The notes under the pieces are model-generated. The model did no database searches. It was not told the origin of the DNA and worked only from the letters and a program-made list of their open reading frames with translations. Shown here piece after piece: positions 1 to 6,677 of a DNA stretch of 12,081 nucleotides (position 1 is the first letter of the stretch; every line of letters begins with the position of its first letter). Made by a program: the position numbers and the translations under genes. The stretch lies in contig MU631945.1 in assembly GCA_026770615.1 (NCBI GenBank), forward strand, positions 43,493-55,573, in the 5' to 3' direction. Source of the stretch: Pavlovales sp. CCMP2436 (Eukaryota; Haptophyta; Pavlovophyceae; Pavlovales).

Positions 1-289
1 CGCGGGATCTGGCGGGCTTGCTGGCTCATATCATATGTGTGTTTTGCCTTTTGGTCAGAAGCTGACTGCTTGAAATCTGCTGACGGACCAAGTCGGACGG
101 ACTGCTTCCCTCTAGTCTGGTGTCAGAGATTCTCTATATCTGGGATGCATAATCATATGAACGCTGACAGGGGGCGCAGCTGTATACTGAATGTACATTC
201 GATTTGGACCCGCCTGCCGCTCCCAAGTGTCAGAGCTCCGCGCCCGGGTGCTGAGGCCGGGGGCAGACGAGATCCGATTGTGCTGCCTG
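1..289. other. No gene recognised; presumed downstream flank of the 290-604 ORF
   Basis: This stretch has no coding pattern I trust. Open frames on both strands are short, begin at non-ATG codons and give low-complexity Arg/Pro/Ala translations. It lies downstream of the minus-strand ORF ending at 290, so part of it may be that gene's 3' UTR. Confidence 0.4.
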
Positions 290-604
290 TCACATCCACT
301 GCCCCCCTCGCAGCGGCTCGCCCGCCCGAACCGATGCGCCCGCTCCCTGCGGTCGGGGCTCAGCGGGCAGCAGCTCGCCACCAAGGAGGCCGCCGAGAAG
401 GGGTCCCACCTCGCTCCCGTCCACCCTGCTCGCGGGTGTTGGCTCCCGGCGCTCCTCGATCACAACACTCCCGTCCGCGTTGCGCTTGTATGTGCGCTCC
501 AGGGTGACGCACTCGAGCCGCCCCGCCGCGTTGGTCGTGCAGGTCGTCGAGCTCGAGCTACTCGCGGCCACAGGTTTGGTCTTGCCGTCTCTCTCCGTCT
601 CCAT
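290..604 (-). CDS. Small hypothetical protein, 104 aa, Ser/Thr-rich N-terminus
   Basis: I do not recognise this protein. The ATG at 604-602 sits in a strong initiation context (GCCC before it, G at +4), and an in-frame stop lies upstream at 640-638, so this is the first usable start. The translation has non-random character: a Ser/Thr-rich run (residues about 15-25), then a hydrophilic segment LERTYKRNADGSVVIEERRE (about 35-54) that looks like two short beta strands around a turn, then a Gly/Leu/Pro-rich tail containing LLGGLLGG. The middle segment loosely recalls the C-terminal beta-rich parts of DnaJB-type or MLF-like proteins, but this is an impression, not an assignment. The gene diverges from the large gene at 916 across 311 bp. 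The tail could instead run into an intron, so the 3' end is less certain than the start. Confidence 0.5.
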   Translation of the reverse strand: METERDGKTKPVAASSSSSTTCTTNAAGRLECVTLERTYKRNADGSVVIEERREPTPASRVDGSEVGPLLGGLLGGELLPAEPRPQGAGASVRAGEPLRGGQWM

Positions 605-915
605 GGGCCTCGCCGTCTCTTCTCTCGCTCGAACTCTTCAATCTCATGCTGATTTTTTTTTCTTCTTCTTTTAAGTGGGGCAGCAATGTGGTGTGCTTGG
701 CTCAATGTGCTTCGCGATGTGCTACTCTTCGCGCTTCCCCGTGCGGCCCTTCGCCTCGAGTCGGTCGTGCGCCTTTCAAGGCTGTCAGATAGCGATATTT
801 TTAACCATGTTTTAAAACTGGATTTCGGGGCTCCAGCAGGGCGCGAAGATGAAGTGAGCGCGTTGTCGTTGGACAGCTCGCGACTCTCGCTCAGCTCACA
901 GACTCCACGCTTGGG
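605..915. promoter_or_regulatory. Divergent 5' region between the 290-604 ORF and the 916-3999 gene
   Basis: This 311-bp gap separates two head-to-head ORFs and is less GC-rich than the genes on either side. It contains a T-rich pyrimidine tract at about 650-672 (A/G-rich in the leader of the minus-strand gene) and an AT-rich patch around 795-818 about 100 bp before the plus-strand ATG. No canonical TATA box is certain. It also contains the upstream ORF described separately. The bidirectional promoter role is inferred from layout. Confidence 0.4.
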
Positions 916-919
916 ATGA
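686..919 (+). CDS. Upstream ORF, 77 codons, overlapping the main start as ATGA
   Basis: An ATG at 686 opens a 77-codon frame whose TGA at 917-919 overlaps the ATG of the large gene (916-918) in the four bases ATGA. The translation is mixed in composition (it includes DIFNHVLKLDFGAP) and less alanine-rich than the main protein. It could be a regulatory uORF whose termination allows reinitiation, part of an alternative N-terminal exon, or a chance open frame in the leader. It is not a recognised protein. Stop-start overlap supports termination-reinitiation in some eukaryotic and viral mRNAs; that reading is inference here. Confidence 0.3.
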   Translation: MWCAWLNVLRDVLLFALPRAALRLESVVRLSRLSDSDIFNHVLKLDFGAPAGREDEVSALSLDSSRLSLSSQTPRLG

Positions 920-3900
920 GTGAGGATGCGGTGGGCGAGGGGCTCGCGTCCTTCGCGCTCCTGCGCGGTGAGGACCAGCTGGCGATGCTCGAGCAGCTCG
1001 CGCAGTTGCCCGCCGGCATGCTCCGCGCCGAGCACGCGTGCGCGCTCGTCGACATCCTCGGCGGCGCGCAACTCTTTGCGCGGCCTCAGGCGGCGGCGGC
1101 CGACGCGCCCCGGCTCACGCGCGCGCTCGAGGTCTCGCTCGCTCTCGGCGCGTGCGCGCTGCCGCTGCTGTGCCGCAGCCCGTCGCACGCGCACCGGATC
1201 AGCACGCTCGCGCTCGCGCTGCACTCGCGCGCACACGCGCTACGTGGCACGCACGACCTGCGCGCGGAGCAGCCGCCGCCGCCGCTGCACGCGCAGCACC
1301 TCGCGGTGGTAGCCGAGGCCGTGGCCGAGGCGCTCGCGGCGCAGCAGGGTGAGGGCCCGCTCGGCGCCGTGGCGCTGGCCACCCTGCTGCTCGACGAAGT
1401 GCCGCTCCACGCGCGCACTTCGCAGCAGCAGCAGCAGCAATTGCAGCAGCAGCAGCAGCAAGCGCAGCAGCAGCAGCAGGACGCAACGCGCGCGCACCTC
1501 TTGCGGACGGCTGCGGGCGTGCTCCAGCGCTGCTGGGCCTGGCTGAACGCGCCGAGTGCCGGCAACGCCTCGCGCGCGCGCGCGCGCGCGATGCTCCGCT
1601 GCTCGCTGCTCGGCGCGTGCACGGTGCTGCGCGACGCGGAGAGCGGCGATCACGTGGCGAAACTTTGGCGCGTGCTGGCTGCGCTCACGTCCCTGCGCGC
1701 CACCGAGCTCTCCGACCTCGCCGCCCGCTCTACGCTGTGCGCCGAGCTCGCGCCCGTCCTCGCCGCCTTCGGCGCGCGCTCGCAAAGCGCGGCCGAGGCC
1801 CTCGTCGCGTCGGGCGAGGCAAGCCTGCCTCCGGCCGGGGGCGCGGCCCTCTTCTTTGCGGGCCAGCTGCGCGAGATGGCCACACTCGCGAGCGGCTGTT
1901 GGCCCTCCAAAGAAGAGAGCTGTTGGCCCTCCGCCGCGCAGCCCGCGGCTGGCGGGGACGGAGCGGCCGACGCACTGGCGCTGGCGCTGTTGCAAAGAGT
2001 GGCGGGCTGCGTCGGAGCCTTCCACACGCACGCGCACGAGCTCAGCATCGCCGCTGGCCCTGCCCCGGCGGCGGCTGCGCGCGAGTGCGGGGGCAGGCAG
2101 GCGGCGGCGGAGGCGCACGCAGCGGCGCACCGCTCCATCTACGACGCAGCGCTCGGCGCCGCGCTCCGCCTGCCGCCCGCGCGGCCGCAGCCGGCCGCGC
2201 AGCAGCCCGGCGTGGGCGGCGGCTTCGGCGGGGTGTGGCTTGCGGGCCGCCTTGCTTCGCTCGCGGAGGCGGCCGCGGCAGCGGGCGCGCGCTGCCCACC
2301 GCAGCATGCACGCGGGCTGTGCCTCTGCCTCTGCTCCCTCGCCACGCACGCGCCGGCGCTCGCCGCTGCGCTCGAGGGTGCAGGCCACGCGCCCGCTGCC
2401 GCGAAGCTGCGCCTGCTCGTCGCGAGCCGCTGTGCGCCCGCCGCGCTGCGCCTGCTCGCGCGGACGCAGCCGCGCGGCGCGCGCGCGGCCGCCTCGCTCC
2501 GCGGCACCCTCGTCGGCGCGCTGCGCGCGCACGCGGGCGGCGCGGCCGACGCGCGGCCGGCGCTCGCGTTGCTCGCCGCGCTGCCCGCCGCCGCCGCCTC
2601 GCCGCTCGCCGCCGAGGCCGTCGGCGCTGCCCTCGCCGCCGCCGCCCTCGCCACGGGCGCCGCGCCCGGCGCCCACGCCGCCCGTGCCGCCCGCCCGCAC
2701 TGCCCCCTTGTGGCGGCGGGTGCGCTGGCGCTGCGGCTACACATGCACGAGCTCGATGCGGGCGCCGACTCGGGCGCCGAGTCAACGGACTCGGAGGAGG
2801 AGGCGGCGGAGGCTGCCGCCGGGTCCGCGCCGCAAAGGGCAGCAAAGGCCAGCAAAGCCTTTGCGTGCGAGGCCTCGACCCTCGCGCGCGCGCTCGCGCG
2901 CGCGGCCGCGCACAGCGGCGGCGACCTCGGCGCCCGGCTCGCGGAGGGCGGCGGCGGTCGCGCGCTTGATCGTGCGGCGGGCGGCCCTGCGCTGTGGGAG
3001 CTGCTGCAGCTGCCGCGCCAGCCCAAAGGCGCGCCGACGCTCCTGCCCGAGCTCGCGCTCGCCGCGCGCCTCGCGCGCGCGCTCGGCCGCGCCGCCGCCG
3101 CGCCGCCGAGCGCCTTGGCGGTGCTCTCGCAGCGGCAGCTCCTCGCCGAGTGGCTACCGCGCGCCGCCGCCGAGCTACTCGGCGGCTGGCGCGCGCCCGC
3201 GGCCGGGCGCGCGGCGGCGTGGTCGCTCGCCGCGTGCGCCGCGCAGCTGCTGCCCGGCCAACCCGACGCAGCTGGCAGCGGGGGCGCGCTGCTGCCCGCG
3301 CACACGATCGCCGCACTCGCCGCCGAGCTGCCGCACGCGCTCGCGCACGCGGCCGAGCACCTCGCGCGCGCGCCGGCGGGCCGGCGGCTGCTGCGCGCGC
3401 TGGGCGCGGCGGTCGGCGCCTTTGTCGGCGCGCGCTGGCTCGCGTTGGACGGGGCGCTGCAGGCCGCCGCGGGCGCGCTCGCCCTGCGGCTGCGCGAGGC
3501 GCTCGATGCACTCGGCGCGCAGCCGCTGCCGGCGCCGCAGCGCGAGGAGGCGCTGCTCGTCGCGTGCGCGCTCGCCGACGCGGCCATCCGCCTGTGCGCT
3601 GCGCTGCCGCACTCCGCCCTCGCCGACGGCGCGCCGCTCGTGCACGCGGCGGCCGCGGGTGGATCCAAGGCGCGCGCCGAGGCGGAGGCGGAGGCGGGTC
3701 GGCTATTCGGCGCGCTCCTCGACTGCCAGCTCGCCGGCACCGCCGCCGGCATCACCGCGTCGGCGGGGCCGGCGCAGCTCGCGGTGCGCCGCCTCGAGCG
3801 GCGCGCGCGCGAGGCCGCGGCGGCACTGTCGGAGTTTGGGCTGACTGCCGACAGCCGCGCTGTCAGTGCGGTGGCGAGCGCAATCCCCGCCGGCGCACAG

Positions 3901-3999
3901 GAGCGGCTGCGCAGCTCCCTCGCGCGCGGGCCGCCACCACCAGCAGCGGGCGACCCGTTTGCCAAACGACCGCGCACCGCCGTCGCGGGCGGGGATTGA
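916..3999 (+). CDS. Large Ala-rich, probably all-helical protein with poly-Gln tract (1027 aa), function unknown
   Basis: This is an uninterrupted 3-kb frame with very high GC at third positions, beginning at ATG 916. The protein is strongly alanine/leucine-rich with amphipathic helical periodicity throughout, as in HEAT/ARM-type helical-repeat scaffolds, but no domain could be named. Visible features are: a poly-Gln tract at about residues 170-190 encoded by CAG repeats (1423-1481); a repeated CWPS motif from a 14-nt direct repeat (1895-1908 and 1919-1932, eight codons apart); an acidic low-complexity linker around residues 615-635 (STDSEEE) dividing the protein into two helical halves; and a C-terminal basic KRPR at residues 1017-1020, a candidate nuclear localisation signal. 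There is no signal peptide or obvious membrane segment. Candidates include nuclear or ribosome-biogenesis helical scaffolds, but nothing in the sequence decides. Long antisense ORFs over it are GC-composition shadows. Confidence 0.85.
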   Translation: MSEDAVGEGLASFALLRGEDQLAMLEQLAQLPAGMLRAEHACALVDILGGAQLFARPQAAAADAPRLTRALEVSLALGACALPLLCRSPSHAHRISTLALALHSRAHALRGTHDLRAEQPPPPLHAQHLAVVAEAVAEALAAQQGEGPLGAVALATLLLDEVPLHARTSQQQQQQLQQQQQQAQQQQQDATRAHLLRTAAGVLQRCWAWLNAPSAGNASRARARAMLRCSLLGACTVLRDAESGDHVAKLWRVLAALTSLRATELSDLAARSTLCAELAPVLAAFGARSQSAAEALVASGEASLPPAGGAALFFAGQLREMATLASGCWPSKEESCWPSAAQPAAGGDGAADALALALLQRVAGCVGAFHTHAHELSIAAGPAPAAAARECGGRQAAAEAHAAAHRSIYDAALGAALRLPPARPQPAAQQPGVGGGFGGVWLAGRLASLAEAAAAAGARCPPQHARGLCLCLCSLATHAPALAAALEGAGHAPAAAKLRLLVASRCAPAALRLLARTQPRGARAAASLRGTLVGALRAHAGGAADARPALALLAALPAAAASPLAAEAVGAALAAAALATGAAPGAHAARAARPHCPLVAAGALALRLHMHELDAGADSGAESTDSEEEAAEAAAGSAPQRAAKASKAFACEASTLARALARAAAHSGGDLGARLAEGGGGRALDRAAGGPALWELLQLPRQPKGAPTLLPELALAARLARALGRAAAAPPSALAVLSQRQLLAEWLPRAAAELLGGWRAPAAGRAAAWSLAACAAQLLPGQPDAAGSGGALLPAHTIAALAAELPHALAHAAEHLARAPAGRRLLRALGAAVGAFVGARWLALDGALQAAAGALALRLREALDALGAQPLPAPQREEALLVACALADAAIRLCAALPHSALADGAPLVHAAAAGGSKARAEAEAEAGRLFGALLDCQLAGTAAGITASAGPAQLAVRRLERRAREAAAALSEFGLTADSRAVSAVASAIPAGAQERLRSSLARGPPPPAAGDPFAKRPRTAVAGGD
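1423..1481 (+). repeat. CAG/CAA trinucleotide repeat encoding poly-Gln
   Basis: Runs of CAG are broken by CAA, TTG and GCG codons, giving about 18 Gln with single Leu and Ala interruptions within the large helical protein. Such tracts are prone to length change. The interruptions suggest the tract is not a very recent expansion. Confidence 0.9.
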
Positions 4000-4297
4000 G
4001 CTGCGCGTCGTGTTACAGTAACAGTTGCACTGATCATATTTCTGGCCTGCCGTCACCAACGTTATTACTCGGACAGTCATGGACAGCCACCAGCTAGCGT
4101 CTCCATACATTATTAATATGCGCGGTATACATGAATATGCGCAGTGCTGGTATGGATACCGTACTGTACGAATCAGTGTGCCGCCGCGGGTGGGAGAAGC
4201 GGGAGGGGGAGGGGGCCTCACGGCTCACCTGACACCTGCTAGATCAGCGGTCTCTGAGGCTGAGTGCAGTCTCCCCCGCCGAACAACCCCTCTGTCT
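4000..4297 (+). other. 3' flank of the large gene; no further gene seen
   Basis: GC content drops sharply after the TGA at 3997-3999. The stretch includes AT-rich patches such as one at 4108-4122, and no canonical AATAAA is evident before 4298. It is presumed 3' UTR followed by intergenic DNA up to the inverted-repeat element at 4298. Confidence 0.4.
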
Positions 4298-4356
4298 TGC
4301 GTGTTGGCATGACGCTCTCGGAATCAGACCTGTTGCGCAAACTGCTGAGCCGCTTA
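4298..4356 (+). repeat. Left terminal inverted repeat of the 4298-4611 element
   Basis: This arm pairs with 4554-4611. It contains a short CG insertion (TTGCGCAAACTG against TTGCAAACTG) and a few substitutions relative to the right arm. Confidence 0.8.
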
Positions 4357-4458
4357 CCTCCATATATGAGCCGCTTAGTTACGTATACAACCAGACCAAG
4401 TTTAGACACTTGGCGCGCTGAAGCGTGGAGGGCTGGGAGCCCACAGATTTCAGCGTGT

Positions 4459-4473
4459 GGGTGGGTGGGTGGG
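4459..4473 (+). repeat. Perfect G-quadruplex-forming tract
   Basis: Four GGG runs are separated by single T residues, the pattern expected to give a very stable parallel G-quadruplex. It lies inside the MITE-like element, and a longer-looped version occurs in the related sequence at 9707-9725. Confidence 0.7.
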
Positions 4474-4553
4474 TCCGGGCGGGTGTGCGTGTGCGTTATA
4501 TGTGCGTGCGGTCGATGAGAGGTCGAACGAGCGAAATAAATTACACACATTAT

Positions 4554-4611
4554 TAAAGCGGCTCAGCAGTTTGCAACAGGTCTGGGTCTGAGAGCTTCAT
4601 GCCAACACGCA
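4554..4611 (-). repeat. Right terminal inverted repeat of the 4298-4611 element
   Basis: Its reverse complement carries AGCTCTCAGACCCAGACCT, which recurs exactly at 9834-9852. The right arm therefore looks closer to the family consensus than the left arm. Confidence 0.8.
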
Positions 4612-4669
4612 GCCCCGCAGCCTCCCGCAGCACATTCAGGAGGAGTTGAATCTACGCAGACCGGAGACG

Positions 4670-5638
4670 GGGGACGTTAAAAGAACTATTATAAAAAAAG
4701 GAGAATGTAGCTTACCGACCCTATGGGCAACAACCTTGACCACAGGCTAATCAGCAACGTTTGGCTAATCGAAGCGCACGCAAAGTACGGGCCGCCACAC
4801 TTCGGGCCAACTTAGGCAGCATGGAGATGAACGATACAGGGTGTCGCGGGCAATAAGAAACCGTAACGGTAAGAAACTGAGCCTCACTCATTTTGTGTGC
4901 CCTTCAATTGTAATTTAAGAGATATAATTTACTTGCTCGAGACCCTTCATGGTCGCTTCATAACGACGTCACTCGCACGAGTGAGCCCGCCGTGCCTGTA
5001 GGTACATTCAGGGCGCTGCGCCTGTGCGCTGAAAGCCCATCACTGACAAAATATTACGTTGTTGAGTTGCCGAAGGTGCCCAAGTCCTCGGCAAAGTTGC
5101 CGTCACCGCGTCAGGCCCGCCGGTTGCAAAATTTAAGCATTTTTTGTGTGTAATTTGCAAAGAAACTGAGCCAAAGTCTCAAAAGCTCCGTTCTTATTGC
5201 CAGCGACACCTTGTAGCAGCGTGCCGTTCATCGAGTGTGAGTTCGCTCATACAGTGGAACGGCCACATTCTTGTAAGTTGCCCCATTGGATTGGGATCGC
5301 TGTGAGTTATGTCAAGTTTATACTTGTGAGAAGAATTCTAGTTTGTACATAACTCACAGATCTAGGCTCTAGCCTACTCTGGGCCCCTCTTTCCGGGCTT
5401 GTGTTACACTTGTGCACGATCTCACTAATATAGCGGCGGGACTGGGCTTACATGCACTTGCACGCCGACCGACGAGCCATCCCTGTGACCGATGGTTTTT
5501 CTTACAACCACCCCCTCTATCGGGGAAAGGGGGTTGGTGGCGTTCCGGCAAGTCGTGGTGGTGAGTTGCCTTGCGCTCGCCTCCCGATTTCTGCGCCTGA
5601 TGAAAAGTAGCTTTAATAATAGTTCTTTTAACGTCCCC
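4670..5638. mobile_element. 969-bp segment bounded by a perfect 23-bp inverted repeat
   Basis: The 23 bases at 4670-4692 (beginning GGGGACGTTAAAAGAAC) recur as an exact reverse complement at 5616-5638, and similarity continues a few bases beyond with single-base indels. The interior contains no credible ORF: a scan of both strands gives only short composition-driven frames. A 14-base direct repeat GCAGCCTCCCGCAG flanks the segment on both sides (4617-4630 and 5698-5711), at unequal distances. A non-autonomous DNA transposon is the likeliest reading. No transposase remnant is visible. Confidence 0.55.
5300..5359. repeat. Nested inverted repeat (13-bp arms)
   Basis: CTGTGAGTTATGT at 5300-5312 and its exact reverse complement at 5347-5359 are separated by 34 bp. 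The spacer begins with a second small inverted repeat, CAAGT-ttat-ACTTG (5313-5326). The structure could extrude as a cruciform or fold as an RNA hairpin. No function is assigned. Confidence 0.6.
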
Positions 5639-5905
5639 GACTTGCAGTCCGAAGGCGTACGGGCATGAATGCGCCCCGCTGGAGCAGCCACTCTCCGGCA
5701 GCCTCCCGCAGATCTTGTCTTGCTGGGGTGAGGCGCGTTGTAGAACAATTACTTGAAGAAGCTGATGAAATTTTTTCGAAATTAATCAGTTGAAAACTTT
5801 TAATATATGTACTTAAACATCAAATTAGAAATGCTTAAAAAAATTAAGGACGAACTTACTCTTCAAGGAAGTCCTGAAGCTTGGACGCTAGGATGCTATG
5901 GCCGC
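5639..5905. other. AT-rich spacer with two tiny open frames; no confident gene
   Basis: Composition is AT-rich, unlike the genes. A frame ending at TGA 5789-5791 reads EQLLEEADEIFSKLIS near its end, and an ATG at 5807 gives a 34-codon frame running into the dispersed repeat (stop 5909-5911). Both are too short to call as genes. Confidence 0.3.
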
Positions 5906-6210
5906 GTGTAAATATATAGAAATACGTTCGTTCCCTGACAGGTCTCCACCGGACCCAAGTGTTGAGAAACACTCGAATTAAGGGACCTTTGCAGAGCACA
6001 CGGATACTGTTCCCACCGCTAAGGCTGATCAGGCACACGACAGTCGACGGCTCTCTGACTGACGCACTGACCAGCCGCTGCTGCCTCTCGCTAGTCTCAA
6101 AATGCAGCTCGCCTGCGCACGTGCCGCACCTGTAGCACAAAATAAACAGACAAATAACCTCCTGTAGCCTGAATCCCACTGTGTGATTCTTGTCCACGAG
6201 GGGCAAGAAT
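5906..6210 (-). repeat. Dispersed repeat, copy A (~305 bp)
   Basis: It aligns over its full length with 10451-10763 and in part with 10891-10955, all in the same orientation. Shared blocks include CTGACAGGTCTCCACC, a small stem GTGTTGAGAAACAC, CCTTTGCAGAGCACACGGATAC, TGCAGCTCGCCTGCGCAC and TGTCCACGAGGGGCAAGAAT. Minus-strand frames are open in both long copies and share a run CAGELHFE, but substitutions between copies are mostly C/T and often change amino acids, so I treat it as non-coding. The strand given is arbitrary. It is probably a SINE- or MITE-like family; no tRNA-type promoter boxes were recognised. Confidence 0.75.
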
Positions 6211-6220
6211 CACACGGTGG
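6176..6220. repeat. Long hairpin at the end of repeat copy A (20-bp stem, 5-nt loop)
   Basis: The arms 6176-6195 and 6201-6220 are complementary over 20 positions, with two exceptions that would be G-U pairs in the plus-strand RNA. The loop is ACGAG. The inner part of the stem and the loop are also present at the matching end of copy B (around 10745-10763), where the outer stem has decayed. It may be a structural terminus of the repeat. Confidence 0.7.
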
Positions 6221-6677
6221 GGGCTCATTGTGGTTCCGGTCTACCCCACCCCCTCAGGGGGGTGGGCCTCGGGCTCAATATGTTGGGGTGTGTTTGCGAG
6301 GCAGTTTTCCTCCCTCCTGCGCTTTTGACGCGCCTCTGCTGGCTGCTGGGGTGTGCGGGTCTGTGGCCCTGCTTTTGGCCGCGTGGATGGGCGCAGAACA
6401 CGGTGGTGTGGGGCTCTGACGGCGGTTGTTCCGCTATTGTCTGTGGGTGGCTGCGTCGTGCGAGTCCGCTTTCGTTCCGCTGCCGATTGTTGTGTCTGGT
6501 CCAGCACCATAGGTGGTGTGTATGTTTGCTTGGCTTCCAGTGGGCGTTTGGCTGAGCGCAATATGCGCGGGTGAGACGCTGGCATGTGCACGTCTGCTGT
6601 GGTGTGTGCGGCCGCAGCTCGTAACGTCGGTAGAGCGGTTGGGTTTGGCCTCTGTGGGGTGGCCGGCTTTCGCCTAG
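6221..6677 (+). other. G/T-rich region upstream of the ice-binding exons; likely 5' region or first intron
   Basis: The plus strand is G/T-rich and lacks a recognisable coding exon. A hairpin with 9-bp GC arms lies at 6245-6266 (loop TCAG). The first recognised ice-binding exon is preceded by CTTTCGCCTAG ending at 6677, which is also an in-frame stop and could be an intron acceptor. The start codon and signal peptide must therefore lie within or before this stretch. An ATG at 6584 opens a frame with a few hydrophobic residues but could not be joined convincingly. Confidence 0.4.

Larger units (their letters stand above)
4298..4611. mobile_element. MITE-like element, 314 bp, with ~58-bp terminal inverted repeats
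   Basis: The left end (4298-4356, starting TGCGTGTTGGCATGA) and the reverse complement of the right end (4554-4611) match over about 58 bp with few mismatches, sharing the inner block CTGCTGAGCCGCTT and the outer block TGCGTGTTGGCATGA. The roughly 200-bp interior is non-coding and carries a G-rich tract (4459-4473). No target-site duplication is evident at the flanks. Related ends occur at 9821-9870, and related interior sequence at about 9595-9725. Size, inverted ends and absent coding capacity suit a non-autonomous DNA transposon. The family is not identified. Confidence 0.75.

Noticed and set aside
460..1236. 258-codon minus-strand frame across the divergent region
   Set aside because: It starts inside the large gene, crosses the divergent 5' region and reads mainly Arg/Ala. 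The 290-604 frame has a better start and more protein-like content.
1240..4037. Long antisense ORFs (up to 632 codons) opposite the large gene
   Set aside because: Their translations are Arg/Ala/Ser/Pro-rich noise expected opposite a very GC-rich gene, where stop codons are rare in all frames.
5856..6206. Minus-strand frames in repeat copies A and B sharing CAGELHFE and similar runs
   Set aside because: The similarity is at DNA level across the whole repeat. Differences often change amino acids and are mostly transitions, and the copies have frame-disrupting indels.
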